NCBI GenBank assembly: GCA_964438735.1
Contig: CAYTLW010000036.1
Coordinates: 1 to 59,909, forward strand
DNA length: 59,909 nucleotides
Direction of reading: 5' to 3'
DNA from: CAYTLW01 sp964438735
GTDB taxonomy: Bacteria > Myxococcota_A > UBA9042
Below the pieces are notes generated by a model. It did not search any database. It was given only the letters and a program-made list of their open reading frames with translations, and had not been told where the DNA came from. Shown here in pieces: positions 24,402 to 32,763 of this stretch. Both the position numbers and the translations under genes were made by a program. The stretch's first letter is position 1; every line of letters begins with the position of its first letter.

Positions 24402-25571
24402 TCAATCGGAGATCTTCCACAACGCCTCGTGGTAGTCGGCCAGCTCCTTGACGGCGGCCGCCACCGACGTCCGAATACCGGCCTCGTGGTACAGTTGGAA
24501 GCCGCCATACCCCCAGTTATTGGTGCCCAGGACCAGTGTGTCGTCGGCGACCAGGAACTTGGCGTGGGTGATGGTCTCTTCGGTCTCCTGGCGGATCGGT
24601 ATACCCAGGGCCTCGAGCTCCTTGCGCGAGGTGGCGTTGATCTTGTTCAGCAGGGCGTTCCAGTCCCCGGAGCGATCGAAGATCACCCGCACATCGACAC
24701 CCCGCTTGACCGCCTTGGCCAGCTTGCCGGCCATGGTGTGAATCGGTCCGTCGCTGTATTTCGGGTCCAGATTCATGCTGTAGGTCACGATCCAGATCCG
24801 CTTGGCGGCGGCGTCGATGAGCGGCCCGACAACCTTGGCGTAGCCGCCGTCGCCATAGACCGCCACCAGCTTGTTATTGGATAGATTCAGCTTGGCGGGC
24901 GCGGCGGAGTTGTTCCACAAGCTGTCGATGTAGCCACCGATGGCGTTGCGCGATGTCTTGTGGCGGACCAGCAGGTTGGTCTCGTTGTTCTTGGCCACCG
25001 AGCTGTGGGACCAGTTGGTGGAGCCGATGAGCAGCGCCTGCTCGGACCAGACGATTTTGGCGTGGGTGCGCACCTCGTCGCTGTCGATCTTGGCGGGCAC
25101 GCAGGCGGCTTTCAGCTTGGCCAGGGCGCCGACGTTGTGATCCACCTCGTCATCGAGCAGCACGCGCACGGCCACGCCACGGTTGTGGGCCGCGATCACC
25201 TCGTCGACCAGGATGTCGATCAGGTCGGCGCTCACGACTTCAAATTGCACGATATCCAGCCGGCTGGCGGCGCTGCGAATCACCTCTCGGGCGCGATCGA
25301 AGTAGCCCTTGTCGACCACCGCCTCCACCGCCGGGCCGTCGCCCAGAGTGGCCGGTGGCGGCGCCTTATCCGGCGATTTGCAGCCCGTGTTGTCGGCTAC
25401 GGCGACTGTTTCGGCGCCTTCGGAGGCGGTATCGACCACGTCCTCGTCGCCACCGCCGCCGTCACTGCCGCTCAGTTCTGCGCAACCGGCTGACAGGCAC
25501 AGGCACAGGCACGCGATTGCGCCGCAACTGCGCATGGGCGATCGGGTCGCTGTCATGGAGGTGGCGGTCAT
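24402..25571 (-). CDS. Phospholipase D-like lipoprotein
   Basis: 389 residues starting at ATG 25571, whose A is also the last base of the TGA of the upstream response regulator (TGATG coupling). Lipobox-like LSAGC places the lipid Cys at 30. There are two PLD halves: H170-A-K172 followed by E177 (HAKIVWSE, Glu in place of Asp) and the full HAKFLVADD at H336/K338/D343, each followed by GSTNWS or GTNNWG. The superfamily covers phospholipases, cardiolipin synthases and endonucleases. As an exported lipoprotein it probably acts in the envelope. The substrate is unknown. Confidence 0.85.
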   Translation of the reverse strand: MTATSMTATRSPMRSCGAIACLCLCLSAGCAELSGSDGGGGDEDVVDTASEGAETVAVADNTGCKSPDKAPPPATLGDGPAVEAVVDKGYFDRAREVIRSAASRLDIVQFEVVSADLIDILVDEVIAAHNRGVAVRVLLDDEVDHNVGALAKLKAACVPAKIDSDEVRTHAKIVWSEQALLIGSTNWSHSSVAKNNETNLLVRHKTSRNAIGGYIDSLWNNSAAPAKLNLSNNKLVAVYGDGGYAKVVGPLIDAAAKRIWIVTYSMNLDPKYSDGPIHTMAGKLAKAVKRGVDVRVIFDRSGDWNALLNKINATSRKELEALGIPIRQETEETITHAKFLVADDTLVLGTNNWGYGGFQLYHEAGIRTSVAAAVKELADYHEALWKISD

Positions 25572-25981
25572 CAACCGCCGGCGGCTGCCTTTCGTCCGGC
25601 CACCTTGTTGGCCAGGGCGTCGACCCGCTCCAGGAGCTCTTCGATGATGAAGGGCTTGTCGAGGTGGTCGTCGGCGCCGTAGAGGGGGGCCGTCATCTCG
25701 TTCAAGTTCGGACCGATGGCGGTCAGCATCAGGATGCCGACATCCGCGAAATCAGGCCGGGCGCGAAGGGCCTTGCAGACCTCCCAGCCGTTCATCTCGG
25801 GCATCATCACGTCGAGTACGATGACATCCGGCGGATCCGCCAGGGCCACACGCAGCGCCTCCGCACCATCATGCACCAGCTGCACGGGGTAGCCGTGCCC
25901 GCTCAGCGTGGTGCGGAGCATATCGGCGATCTCGAGATCGTCCTCCGCAACCAGCAGCTTGAGTCCACTCCTGTCGGTCAT
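25571..25981 (-). CDS. Single-domain response regulator (CheY-like receiver)
   Basis: 136 residues. Phospho-acceptor D57 in VIVLDVMMPEMNGWEV, acidic pair D14/D15 (VAEDD), switch T87 (MLTAIG) and K109 (DKPF) are all in place. There is no output domain, so signalling goes through protein contacts. It sits between the FHA-domain gene (24 bp upstream) and the phospholipase-D-like gene (1-bp overlap). No cognate kinase is adjacent. Confidence 0.92.
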   Translation of the reverse strand: MTDRSGLKLLVAEDDLEIADMLRTTLSGHGYPVQLVHDGAEALRVALADPPDVIVLDVMMPEMNGWEVCKALRARPDFADVGILMLTAIGPNLNEMTAPLYGADDHLDKPFIIEELLERVDALANKVAGRKAAAGG

Positions 25982-26005
25982 GTCCGCTCCAAGACGACGG
26001 CGTCT

Positions 26006-27973
26006 CTAGTCTTCATCGTCGCCGGATACCTGGGCCTCAGTGGCCTTTTTTGCGATCTCCCGCGCCTCTGCCGCCCTTGGGTCCAGGGCAGGCAGGATCT
26101 GCGCCACCTGGCGGGCCAGGTCGCGGGCCGTGGCGTGGTTGCTCTTCTTCATATGCTCGCGCGCCTGCTCGAGCATACCGGCCGCCTGGCCGATGCACTT
26201 CTCTTCCAGGTCCATGGCACCCAGGTGCTCTGGATCGTAGTTCATGGCCTCGCGCGATGCCTCGGCCGCTTTGGCGTAGCGCCGGCTGCGATAGGCGGCC
26301 TTACCGGCGACCACGTAGGCCTCGGTGAGCTTCTTGACCAGCACTGGCCCGAAGTGCCCATCTACCTTGCGGTCGGCGTTATAGGCCTTCTGGTAGGCGC
26401 GCGCCTTCTTGATCGGGCTGGATGCCGTCTCGGCGAATCCCATGGCGCCCGCCACGTTCTGAATCGCGACGGAATAGCCCTTGGCTTTGGCCTTGTCGTC
26501 CTTGCCGAAGCTGCCGCTGGTCACGTTGCTCAGGGCCTGCTGCGCGGCGCTCCACTGGCGATTGTGGTAGGAGTTGAGCGCACTGGTAAACAGGGACTTG
26601 GCGCTCTGCCCGGTGGCGCTGCCGCCGCCTGCGGCCTCGCGTGTGGGCTTGTCTTCCTTGCCGCCCTCTTCGGGTGAATCCTCTGCGCCGCCGCCCTCTT
26701 CGACGGTAGAGCGCATGGCTTTGGCCGCCGCGTGCTTCGGATCGATCTCGAGGATGCCATCCAGCGCCCGGATGGCCACCTTGCTGGCGCCTTCGTCCAT
26801 CGCCGCCTTGGCCGTCTTGAGACGATCGGCGATGTAGGCGTCCTGCGCCACGGCCAGCTCTTCCTGGGCTTCGGCATAGAGCTCGGAGGTGTTGGGCACC
26901 TCCTTGAAGCGGTCAAAGGCAGCCGCGTACTCCTCCTTCTTGACCAGGTCCTGGCCGTCCTCGATGGCCTCTGCGGCGTCGAGCTCGTCCTGTGCCTTGG
27001 CCAGCAGGCCCTTCACCTCGGCGTCATCCCGCTTGATCTTGCGCGCGGCCTTGAGCTTGTCGACCGCCTCGGCCCACTCGCGATCGTCGATCAGCTCCTT
27101 GGCCTTGGTGATCAACTTGATCAGGTCGTCGCCTCCGCCCTCTTTGCTGGTCTCGGCGGCCTTGTCGTCGCCACCGCCGACCAGGAAGTACGCGGCCACA
27201 CCGCCGCCCACCAGGACGAAGAATCCAACCGCGGCCAGGCCCAGGAACAGGGCGATATTGTTCTTTCCTTCTGCCTGTCGAGGTGCGCCACCGGAGGCGT
27301 GAACCTCCTGCATAAAACGATTGGCCGCGGGCGAGGCGCCGTGCGCTGCGGCGCCCTCTATGTGGATCTCCAGCACCGTGGTGCCAACCTCGATCTGGTC
27401 GCCCGGGGCCATGCGGTGGCGGGAGATCCGATTGCCGTTGATCGTGGTGCCGTTGGCGCCACCCATGTCGATGGCTTCAACGACGTCGCCCTGGCGAAGC
27501 AGGCGGAAATGCTTGCGCGAGACGGCCGGATCGGCCAGCACGATGCCGCAATCCAGTCCACGACCGACCAGGTGATCGCCGGTCACGACCCGGTGTGTCT
27601 TGCCACGATCGGGGCCGGAGATGATGCGCAGCTCCACCAGCGGCTCGGCCGGCGGCGCAGGTGCCGCGGCGGGCGCGCCCAGGTCGAGGTCCATCGCATC
27701 CAGCATGCGGGTGGCTTCCTCTTCTTCTTCTTCTTCGTCGTCGTCGTCGTAGGCCGGCGGCGGCGGGGGTCGCTGCCCGGGCCTGGGCCGCGATGGCCGG
27801 CCGGGCGGGGGTGGTGGCGCCGACCGCACCACCTCGGTCGGCGGCGCAAAGTCGTCGACTACATCCATGGCGCGGGTGGCCTCGACCCCCTCTTCGCCAT
27901 CGTCTTCGTAGTCGTCGTAATCGCCGTAGCGATCGTCGTCGTACCCCTGTCCGCCTCGCCTGTTGTTCGCCAT
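26006..27973 (-). CDS. FHA-domain membrane protein with acidic ATR motifs and helical C-terminal repeats
   Basis: 655 residues. An acidic, Pro-rich N-terminus holds two near-identical motifs, EATRAMD (T33) and EATRMLD (T88), likely phosphothreonine sites. The FHA domain (about 112-205) has R138 (GRGLD), S152/R153/H155 (SRKH) and N174-G-T176 (NGTTING), the residues that bind phosphothreonine. A transmembrane helix (about 238-267) is followed by long TPR-like helical repeats. The DNA for the acidic run is a GAA/GAC microsatellite. It may be regulated by Ser/Thr kinases such as the one at 34510. It heads the group FHA / response regulator / PLD-like. Confidence 0.85.
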   Translation of the reverse strand: MANNRRGGQGYDDDRYGDYDDYEDDGEEGVEATRAMDVVDDFAPPTEVVRSAPPPPPGRPSRPRPGQRPPPPPAYDDDDEEEEEEEATRMLDAMDLDLGAPAAAPAPPAEPLVELRIISGPDRGKTHRVVTGDHLVGRGLDCGIVLADPAVSRKHFRLLRQGDVVEAIDMGGANGTTINGNRISRHRMAPGDQIEVGTTVLEIHIEGAAAHGASPAANRFMQEVHASGGAPRQAEGKNNIALFLGLAAVGFFVLVGGGVAAYFLVGGGDDKAAETSKEGGGDDLIKLITKAKELIDDREWAEAVDKLKAARKIKRDDAEVKGLLAKAQDELDAAEAIEDGQDLVKKEEYAAAFDRFKEVPNTSELYAEAQEELAVAQDAYIADRLKTAKAAMDEGASKVAIRALDGILEIDPKHAAAKAMRSTVEEGGGAEDSPEEGGKEDKPTREAAGGGSATGQSAKSLFTSALNSYHNRQWSAAQQALSNVTSGSFGKDDKAKAKGYSVAIQNVAGAMGFAETASSPIKKARAYQKAYNADRKVDGHFGPVLVKKLTEAYVVAGKAAYRSRRYAKAAEASREAMNYDPEHLGAMDLEEKCIGQAAGMLEQAREHMKKSNHATARDLARQVAQILPALDPRAAEAREIAKKATEAQVSGDDED

Positions 27974-28177
27974 GGGATCCTCGACCCGGCCTGCCGTTCA
28001 GTCCACGGCCGCAAGGGTGTGCCGCCCCCGATGCACCGACGTATGTGGACCGCGGCATGTGACTGCACACGGCCCCGGGCTGGGGCTCCGCCCCAACTAG
28101 CATAGATCGAGACCAACAACAACGCCACGCGGGCGCAGAAAGCGGTTCAGGTGATGGTTTGGTTGGCCGTTTCTGGC

Positions 28178-28432
28178 CTATCCAGCGGCGACCACGTCGA
28201 TGAATCGACGTCCGCGGACCGCCCGAAACTCCACCACGCCGTCGGCGGTAGCGAAGAGGGTGTAGTCCTTGCCGGTACCTACATTGCGGCCAGCGTGGAA
28301 GGTCGAGCCGACCTGGCGCACGATGATGTTGCCGGAGCGCACATTCTCGCCGCCGTAGCGCTTGACGCCGCGACGCTGAGCGTTGGAATCCCGACCGTTG
28401 CGCGATGAGCCCTGTCCCTTTTTATGTGCCAT
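28178..28432 (-). CDS. rpmA: 50S ribosomal protein L27
   Basis: 84 residues. The hallmark N-terminus MAHKKGQGSSRNGRDSN has no cleavable extension of the Firmicutes type and is followed by LGVKRYGGE-like GVKRYGGENV and GTGKDYTLFA. L27 contacts tRNA near the peptidyl-transferase centre. It lies 55 bp after rplU. The GTPase gene obgE that usually follows is absent. Downstream 204 bp contain only GC-rich hairpins such as 28081-28095 without a U tract. Confidence 0.97.
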   Translation of the reverse strand: MAHKKGQGSSRNGRDSNAQRRGVKRYGGENVRSGNIIVRQVGSTFHAGRNVGTGKDYTLFATADGVVEFRAVRGRRFIDVVAAG

Positions 28433-28487
28433 TTCTGCCTCTCAGGGGGCGCGTCGGCCCGTCGCTGCCGGTTTCCGGCCTCAAAGC

Positions 28488-28805
28488 TCAGGCCACGATC
28501 TCGTCCACGCGCACGCGCGTGATCCACTGACGATGACCCTGGGTCTTGCGGTACTTCTTGCGCCGCTTGTGCTTGTGGATCAGGATCTTCTTGTCGCGAT
28601 CCTGCTCGACGATGGTGCCGCGCACCGTGGCGCCATCCACTTTCGGCGCGCCGACGGAGATGTCGTCGCCGTTGCGCACGAAGAGCACCTGGTCGAACTC
28701 GACCTGCGCGCCCACCGGGGCGGGCAGCTTCTCGATCGTGAGCACGGCGCCCGGATCGGCCCGGTACTGTTTGCCACCGGTCTTGATGATCGCGTAGTTG
28801 GCCAT
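28488..28805 (-). CDS. rplU: 50S ribosomal protein L21
   Basis: 105 residues from ATG 28805 with GGAGAGG upstream. MANYAIIKTGGKQYRADPG and the C-terminal HKHKRRKKYRKTQGHRQ are L21 signatures. It binds 23S rRNA. The upstream 116 bp contain a CGGCC/GGCCG hairpin and a GCGC-AACA-GCGC hairpin that could form a leader; this was not tested. It is followed by rpmA. Confidence 0.97.
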   Translation of the reverse strand: MANYAIIKTGGKQYRADPGAVLTIEKLPAPVGAQVEFDQVLFVRNGDDISVGAPKVDGATVRGTIVEQDRDKKILIHKHKRRKKYRKTQGHRQWITRVRVDEIVA

Positions 28806-28921
28806 CGTTGCCTCTCCGTGCTGCCCTGGGTTCGGGTGCGCTGTTGCGCGGCAGACTTGCTCGCCGGGCGGCCGCTTCGGGCCGCAAGGGGGCCGGAATC
28901 TGCCGTCCAGACGCCTTGCTG

Positions 28922-31075
28922 TCAAGGGTTTTCGGCGCCTTTTGATACCGCCAATGGATAGGCCACCGCCTGCTCACCTTGGACCAGCCGGACCAGGTAG
29001 TTGGCTTGCACGCCGGTGAACGTCTGCACGGTGCCGCCCTTGTCGGGCCAGCGGACCTCGATCTTGCCGATGGTACAGGCGCTGCCCAGGCCGAAATGAA
29101 GGACCAGGTCATTGTGGATACCGAAGTGGCCATGGCCACCGTCGAGCTCGGCCGTCTGGGCGACGCCGCCGGCATGCACGGTGACCCGGGCGCCGATGGC
29201 CGAGCGATTGCTGCCAGCGCCACCGACCAGCTGCAGCTGCAGCCAGTTGCCGCCCGCTTTGCCTGAACCATGGGCGTCGTTGCGATAGATGTGCACCTGC
29301 TCGTCAGGTGGGCAGTCTGTGGCGCCTTTGCAGCGGGCCCGGCTATGACCCAGGGCCACGTCCAGATCGCCATCGCGATCGAAATCCGCCACCGCCACGC
29401 CATGGGCCCGGCGATGGTCGATGGCCTTGGCGAATGGCAACTCCGCGAAGGTGCCGTCTTCCTTCTGGTGAAAGAGCGACGCGCGCGTGCCCGGGTAGTC
29501 CGACGAGGCGATCAGGATGTCGAGTCGGCCGTCGTTGTCGAAGTCGAAGACGGCGCCGGTCATGTCGCCTTCATTCCAGCCCCAGGGGTGGCTGTAGACC
29601 CGCTGCAGGCCCATCTTCTTGTTGTCCAGGTGGGCAAAGATCGGCTTCTTGGCGCCGTCGTTTTCCATCAGGTGGCTGGGATCGCTCGAGGGGCCGACAT
29701 CTCCGTGCACGATGTCGAACTGCATGATGTCCAGATCGCCGTCGCGATCGATGTCGGCGCAGATGGCCGTGCCGGTGGTGCCCCCCAGGCGCCAGGGCTG
29801 GCGATCGTAGGTGTGGTTCCAGCGATATTTGCCGCCAAATCCCGCCTTGAGACCGGCGCAGTTGACCGTCGGCTTGGGCGCCTTGTCGCACTCGTCGGCC
29901 TTGGGGTTCTCCTGACAGTAGCACTGAGCGTTGATGTTGGAGGTCCAGTCATCGTTGTCGTCGCGGCCGAACTTGCTGCTGTGCATGACATCGACGAAGC
30001 GCTTGTCGCCCTCGATCTGGCCGCCCAGCCAGAGGCCGTTGAAGTAGCGGCCATAGCTGGTGGTGAACAGGTCGGGATGGCCGTCGTTGTTCAGGTCGCA
30101 GGCGCCCGCGCTCCAGGTGTTGCGATGGGAGGTGCCGGCGGCGACCGGCCCCAGGGCGCCGTAGGGCAGGGTCATCAGGCCCTCGGCCACCGTCACGTCG
30201 CTGTAGGCGCCCTTGCCATCGCCCGCGAAGAGCAGATCCGGCGTCGGCGCCTGGCCCCAGGTGGTGTAGCCCAGCCAGAGGTCGAGCATGCCGTCGCGAT
30301 CGTAGTCGACGAAGCTGGCCCCGGAGAGCCCGCGACGGACCTTTGGCGCCGTGAAGCTGCCCTTGGCCTGCAGCTGAAGCACGCCCTTGCCGTCATTGAG
30401 CAGCACCTCGGAGGCGTCGATGGCCTCGCCCTGGGACTTGTCGTTGACGTGCATGCCGGCGAAGACGTCCACATCGCCGTCGTTGTCCACGTCGCCGAAG
30501 ACCACGATGTGCACCGGCCGGCCATGCACCCCGTCGCGGGTGGCCAGCAGGCCGCTGCCGACGGTGTGGTCGGCGAAAGCGATCTTGCCTTTGATGGCGC
30601 TGTCGTTGCGCAGCAGCCAGGCGTGTTGCTTGCCGGCCACCAGGTCCGAACGCTGGCCGATCACGTTCCGTCGGGCGACGATCTCCGGGTAGAGGTCGCC
30701 ATCCAGGTCCACCGTGCCCAGCCGCACGCCGAGCACGTGGGCGTCGCCCGAGCCGATGCCGGAGGGCACTGTGACGTCGGTAAAGGTGGGGCTCTGGCCA
30801 TCCCAACCGCTGCCGGTGTGGCAGATCGGCGGTGGTTGCCAGGGGGTCGCGTCGGGCTGGTCGGCGTCGGTGGGGGCGACGGCATCGACGCCGGGCTGGC
30901 TGTCGGGATCGCTGCTGTCGGCGGCGCTGCCATCCAAGCTGCCGCTGTCCGTTGCGGTCGAGGTGTCGTCGTCGGTCTTGGCGGTGCCGGCGCTGGAGTC
31001 CGAGGTGCCGGAACAGGCCGTCAGGACAAGGGTGAGGGCGAGGAGGGGGGGGATGGCCTGGCGGGGGTGAGCCAT
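28922..31075 (-). CDS. FG-GAP/VCBS beta-propeller lipoprotein with ASPIC/UnbV domain (CRTAC1-like)
   Basis: 717 residues from ATG 31075 (GGAGG upstream). The signal peptide ends LVLTACSG, a canonical lipobox. An Asp/Ser-rich linker is followed by seven or so FG-GAP blades, each with a calcium loop of the DxDxDG type (DLDGDLYPE, DVDNDGDVD, DYDRDGMLD, DLNNDGHPD, DIDRDGDLD, DFDNDGRLD, DFDRDGDLD). The C-terminal UnbV/ASPIC domain is at about 615-705 (NRSAIGARVTVHAGG...FGLG...EVRWPD). Such proteins are extracellular calcium-binding adhesion or matrix proteins. It follows the ZIP-like gene by 25 bp. Confidence 0.88.
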   Translation of the reverse strand: MAHPRQAIPPLLALTLVLTACSGTSDSSAGTAKTDDDTSTATDSGSLDGSAADSSDPDSQPGVDAVAPTDADQPDATPWQPPPICHTGSGWDGQSPTFTDVTVPSGIGSGDAHVLGVRLGTVDLDGDLYPEIVARRNVIGQRSDLVAGKQHAWLLRNDSAIKGKIAFADHTVGSGLLATRDGVHGRPVHIVVFGDVDNDGDVDVFAGMHVNDKSQGEAIDASEVLLNDGKGVLQLQAKGSFTAPKVRRGLSGASFVDYDRDGMLDLWLGYTTWGQAPTPDLLFAGDGKGAYSDVTVAEGLMTLPYGALGPVAAGTSHRNTWSAGACDLNNDGHPDLFTTSYGRYFNGLWLGGQIEGDKRFVDVMHSSKFGRDDNDDWTSNINAQCYCQENPKADECDKAPKPTVNCAGLKAGFGGKYRWNHTYDRQPWRLGGTTGTAICADIDRDGDLDIMQFDIVHGDVGPSSDPSHLMENDGAKKPIFAHLDNKKMGLQRVYSHPWGWNEGDMTGAVFDFDNDGRLDILIASSDYPGTRASLFHQKEDGTFAELPFAKAIDHRRAHGVAVADFDRDGDLDVALGHSRARCKGATDCPPDEQVHIYRNDAHGSGKAGGNWLQLQLVGGAGSNRSAIGARVTVHAGGVAQTAELDGGHGHFGIHNDLVLHFGLGSACTIGKIEVRWPDKGGTVQTFTGVQANYLVRLVQGEQAVAYPLAVSKGAENP

Positions 31076-31100
31076 GGGGTCCTCCGCGAGGATGACGATG

Positions 31101-31742
31101 TCAGTGCGCATGCGAGTGAGGTCGATGCAACATCACATGGACCAGGGTGCCAGCCACAAACGCATTGAACAACGCCAATGTATGCCCATGCATCAGGCCG
31201 TGTAGCGACTCGGCGCCGTAGAAGCCGGCGATGGTCGCGGCGGCGATCAGCAGGAGCACGCCGATGGCTGGGCGGGCGCCGAAGGCCGGGCGGAGCAGCC
31301 ACCAGATCGTGAGACCGACCGGGATGCGGTGAAGCACGATCGCCATGCGCAGGGATTCGGGACCGCCGTGATCATGGCCGCCGGTGGCGAGGGCGACCCC
31401 GTCGATGGCGGCATGCAAGGCCAGGCCGCCCAGGGCCAGGGCCAGGGTGGCCGTATGCACCTGCTTGGCGGCGCGACCGAGCACCCGTTCGAGGATCGGC
31501 GGCGTGAGCAGACCGGCCACGCCGGCCACCCCGGCCATGGGACCGGCGACCTCGAAGAGTTCGGGCATGATATGGGCGGCCAGCAGGCCCCCCATGGTCA
31601 CCAATACGATGCCGTCCACCGTGGACACCAGCCAGCGCCAGCGGCCGCTCAGGGCGATGAGCGGCGGCCCCAGGGCCAGGGCGAGCACACTGCCCAGCAG
31701 GAGCCAGGTGCCGTGGTCGTGATCGTGCAGGTGGGCGGGCAT
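31101..31742 (-). CDS. ZIP-like membrane protein with altered metal site
   Basis: 213 residues with about seven or eight hydrophobic helices and His-rich ends (HLHDHDHG, HRPHSHAH). Two segments correspond to the ZIP metal-binding helices: LHAAIDGVALA (usual HNxPEG) and LHRIPVGLTIW (usual HEIPxG). Both His remain, but Asn/Pro/Glu and the second Glu are changed. Transport of a divalent metal is the family role; specificity or activity here may differ. It sits 6 bp after hemB and 25 bp before the UnbV gene, suggesting one transcript. Confidence 0.7.
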   Translation of the reverse strand: MPAHLHDHDHGTWLLLGSVLALALGPPLIALSGRWRWLVSTVDGIVLVTMGGLLAAHIMPELFEVAGPMAGVAGVAGLLTPPILERVLGRAAKQVHTATLALALGGLALHAAIDGVALATGGHDHGGPESLRMAIVLHRIPVGLTIWWLLRPAFGARPAIGVLLLIAAATIAGFYGAESLHGLMHGHTLALFNAFVAGTLVHVMLHRPHSHAH

Positions 31743-31748
31743 GACCGA

Positions 31749-32741
31749 TCAGGCCGGCTGGCCGTCGCGCAGCCAACGAGCGGCCTGGCGGGCGTAGTAG
31801 GTCAGGATCACGTCGGCGCCGGCGCGCCGGATGGCAACCAGGCTCTCCAGGGCGACACGCCGCTCGTCCAGCCAGCCGTGGCCGCTGGCGGCCTTGAGCA
31901 TGGCGTACTCACCGCTGACCTGGTAAGCGGCCACCGGCAGGGCGGTCACCTCGCGCACCAGACTGATCACATCCAGGTAGGGGCCAGCCGGCTTGACCAT
32001 GACCATGTCGGCGCCTTCGGCTTCGTCCAGGGCCACCTCGCGCAGGGCCTCGCGGGCGTTGGCTGGATCCATCTGGTAGGTCTTCTTGTCTCCGGCTTTG
32101 GGGGCCGAATCCAGGGCATCGCGGAAGGGGCCGTAAAAGGCCGATGCGTACTTGGCGGTGTAGGCCAGGATGCTCACCTCGGTGAAGCCAGCCTCGTCCA
32201 GACCGTCGCGGATGGCGCCGACGCGGCCGTCCATCATGTCCGAAGGCGAGATGATGTCTGCGCCGGCCTCGGCCTGGCTGACCGCCTGCTTGACCAGCAC
32301 ATCGACCGTCTCGTCGTTGAGGATCCGACCATCGGCGGCGACGATGCCATCGTGACCGTCGGAGTTGTAGGGGTCCAGGGCGACGTCGGTGACCACGCAG
32401 AGTTCGGGGAAGCGGGACTTGAGGTTGCGGATGGCCCGCTGAACCAGGCCATCGGGGTTGAAGGCCTCCTCGCCATGGGGCGTCTTGAGCTCCTCGGGGG
32501 TGGCCGGGAACAGGACCATGGCGTTGACACCTTCGGACAGGGCACCCTCGGCCTCGGCCAGCAGGCCGTTCATGTCCAGGCGCTCGCAGCCGGGCATGGA
32601 TGGGATGGCGATGTTGCCGCTGCCGTCGTGGATGAACACCGGGTAGATGAAATGTTGCGGGGCGATCCAGGTCTCGCGAGCGAAGCCGCGCACCACCGGA
32701 TCCTTGCGATTGCGGCGTGGCCTGGCGATGAGATCGAGCAT
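31749..32741 (-). CDS. hemB: Delta-aminolevulinic acid dehydratase (porphobilinogen synthase)
   Basis: 330 residues from ATG 32741 (AGGAG upstream). It condenses two 5-aminolevulinate to porphobilinogen in haem synthesis. Active-site lysines lie in YTAKYASAFYGPFR and MVMVKPAGPYLD. The metal-site segment reads VALDPYNSDGHDG rather than the Cys-rich zinc form, so this is the Mg-type, non-cysteine class. It could support the large haem demand of the cytochrome operon at 50-57 kb, though the genes are not linked in one transcript. It is 22 bp after the amidase gene. Confidence 0.96.
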   Translation of the reverse strand: MLDLIARPRRNRKDPVVRGFARETWIAPQHFIYPVFIHDGSGNIAIPSMPGCERLDMNGLLAEAEGALSEGVNAMVLFPATPEELKTPHGEEAFNPDGLVQRAIRNLKSRFPELCVVTDVALDPYNSDGHDGIVAADGRILNDETVDVLVKQAVSQAEAGADIISPSDMMDGRVGAIRDGLDEAGFTEVSILAYTAKYASAFYGPFRDALDSAPKAGDKKTYQMDPANAREALREVALDEAEGADMVMVKPAGPYLDVISLVREVTALPVAAYQVSGEYAMLKAASGHGWLDERRVALESLVAIRRAGADVILTYYARQAARWLRDGQPA

Positions 32742-32763
32742 GGCGAACTCCTGGTTGGTGGGC

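Noticed and set aside
28081..28095. Hairpin TGGGGC-TCC-GCCCCA downstream of rpmA as a terminator
   Set aside because: No U tract on either side. It may still slow transcription but does not meet the intrinsic terminator pattern.
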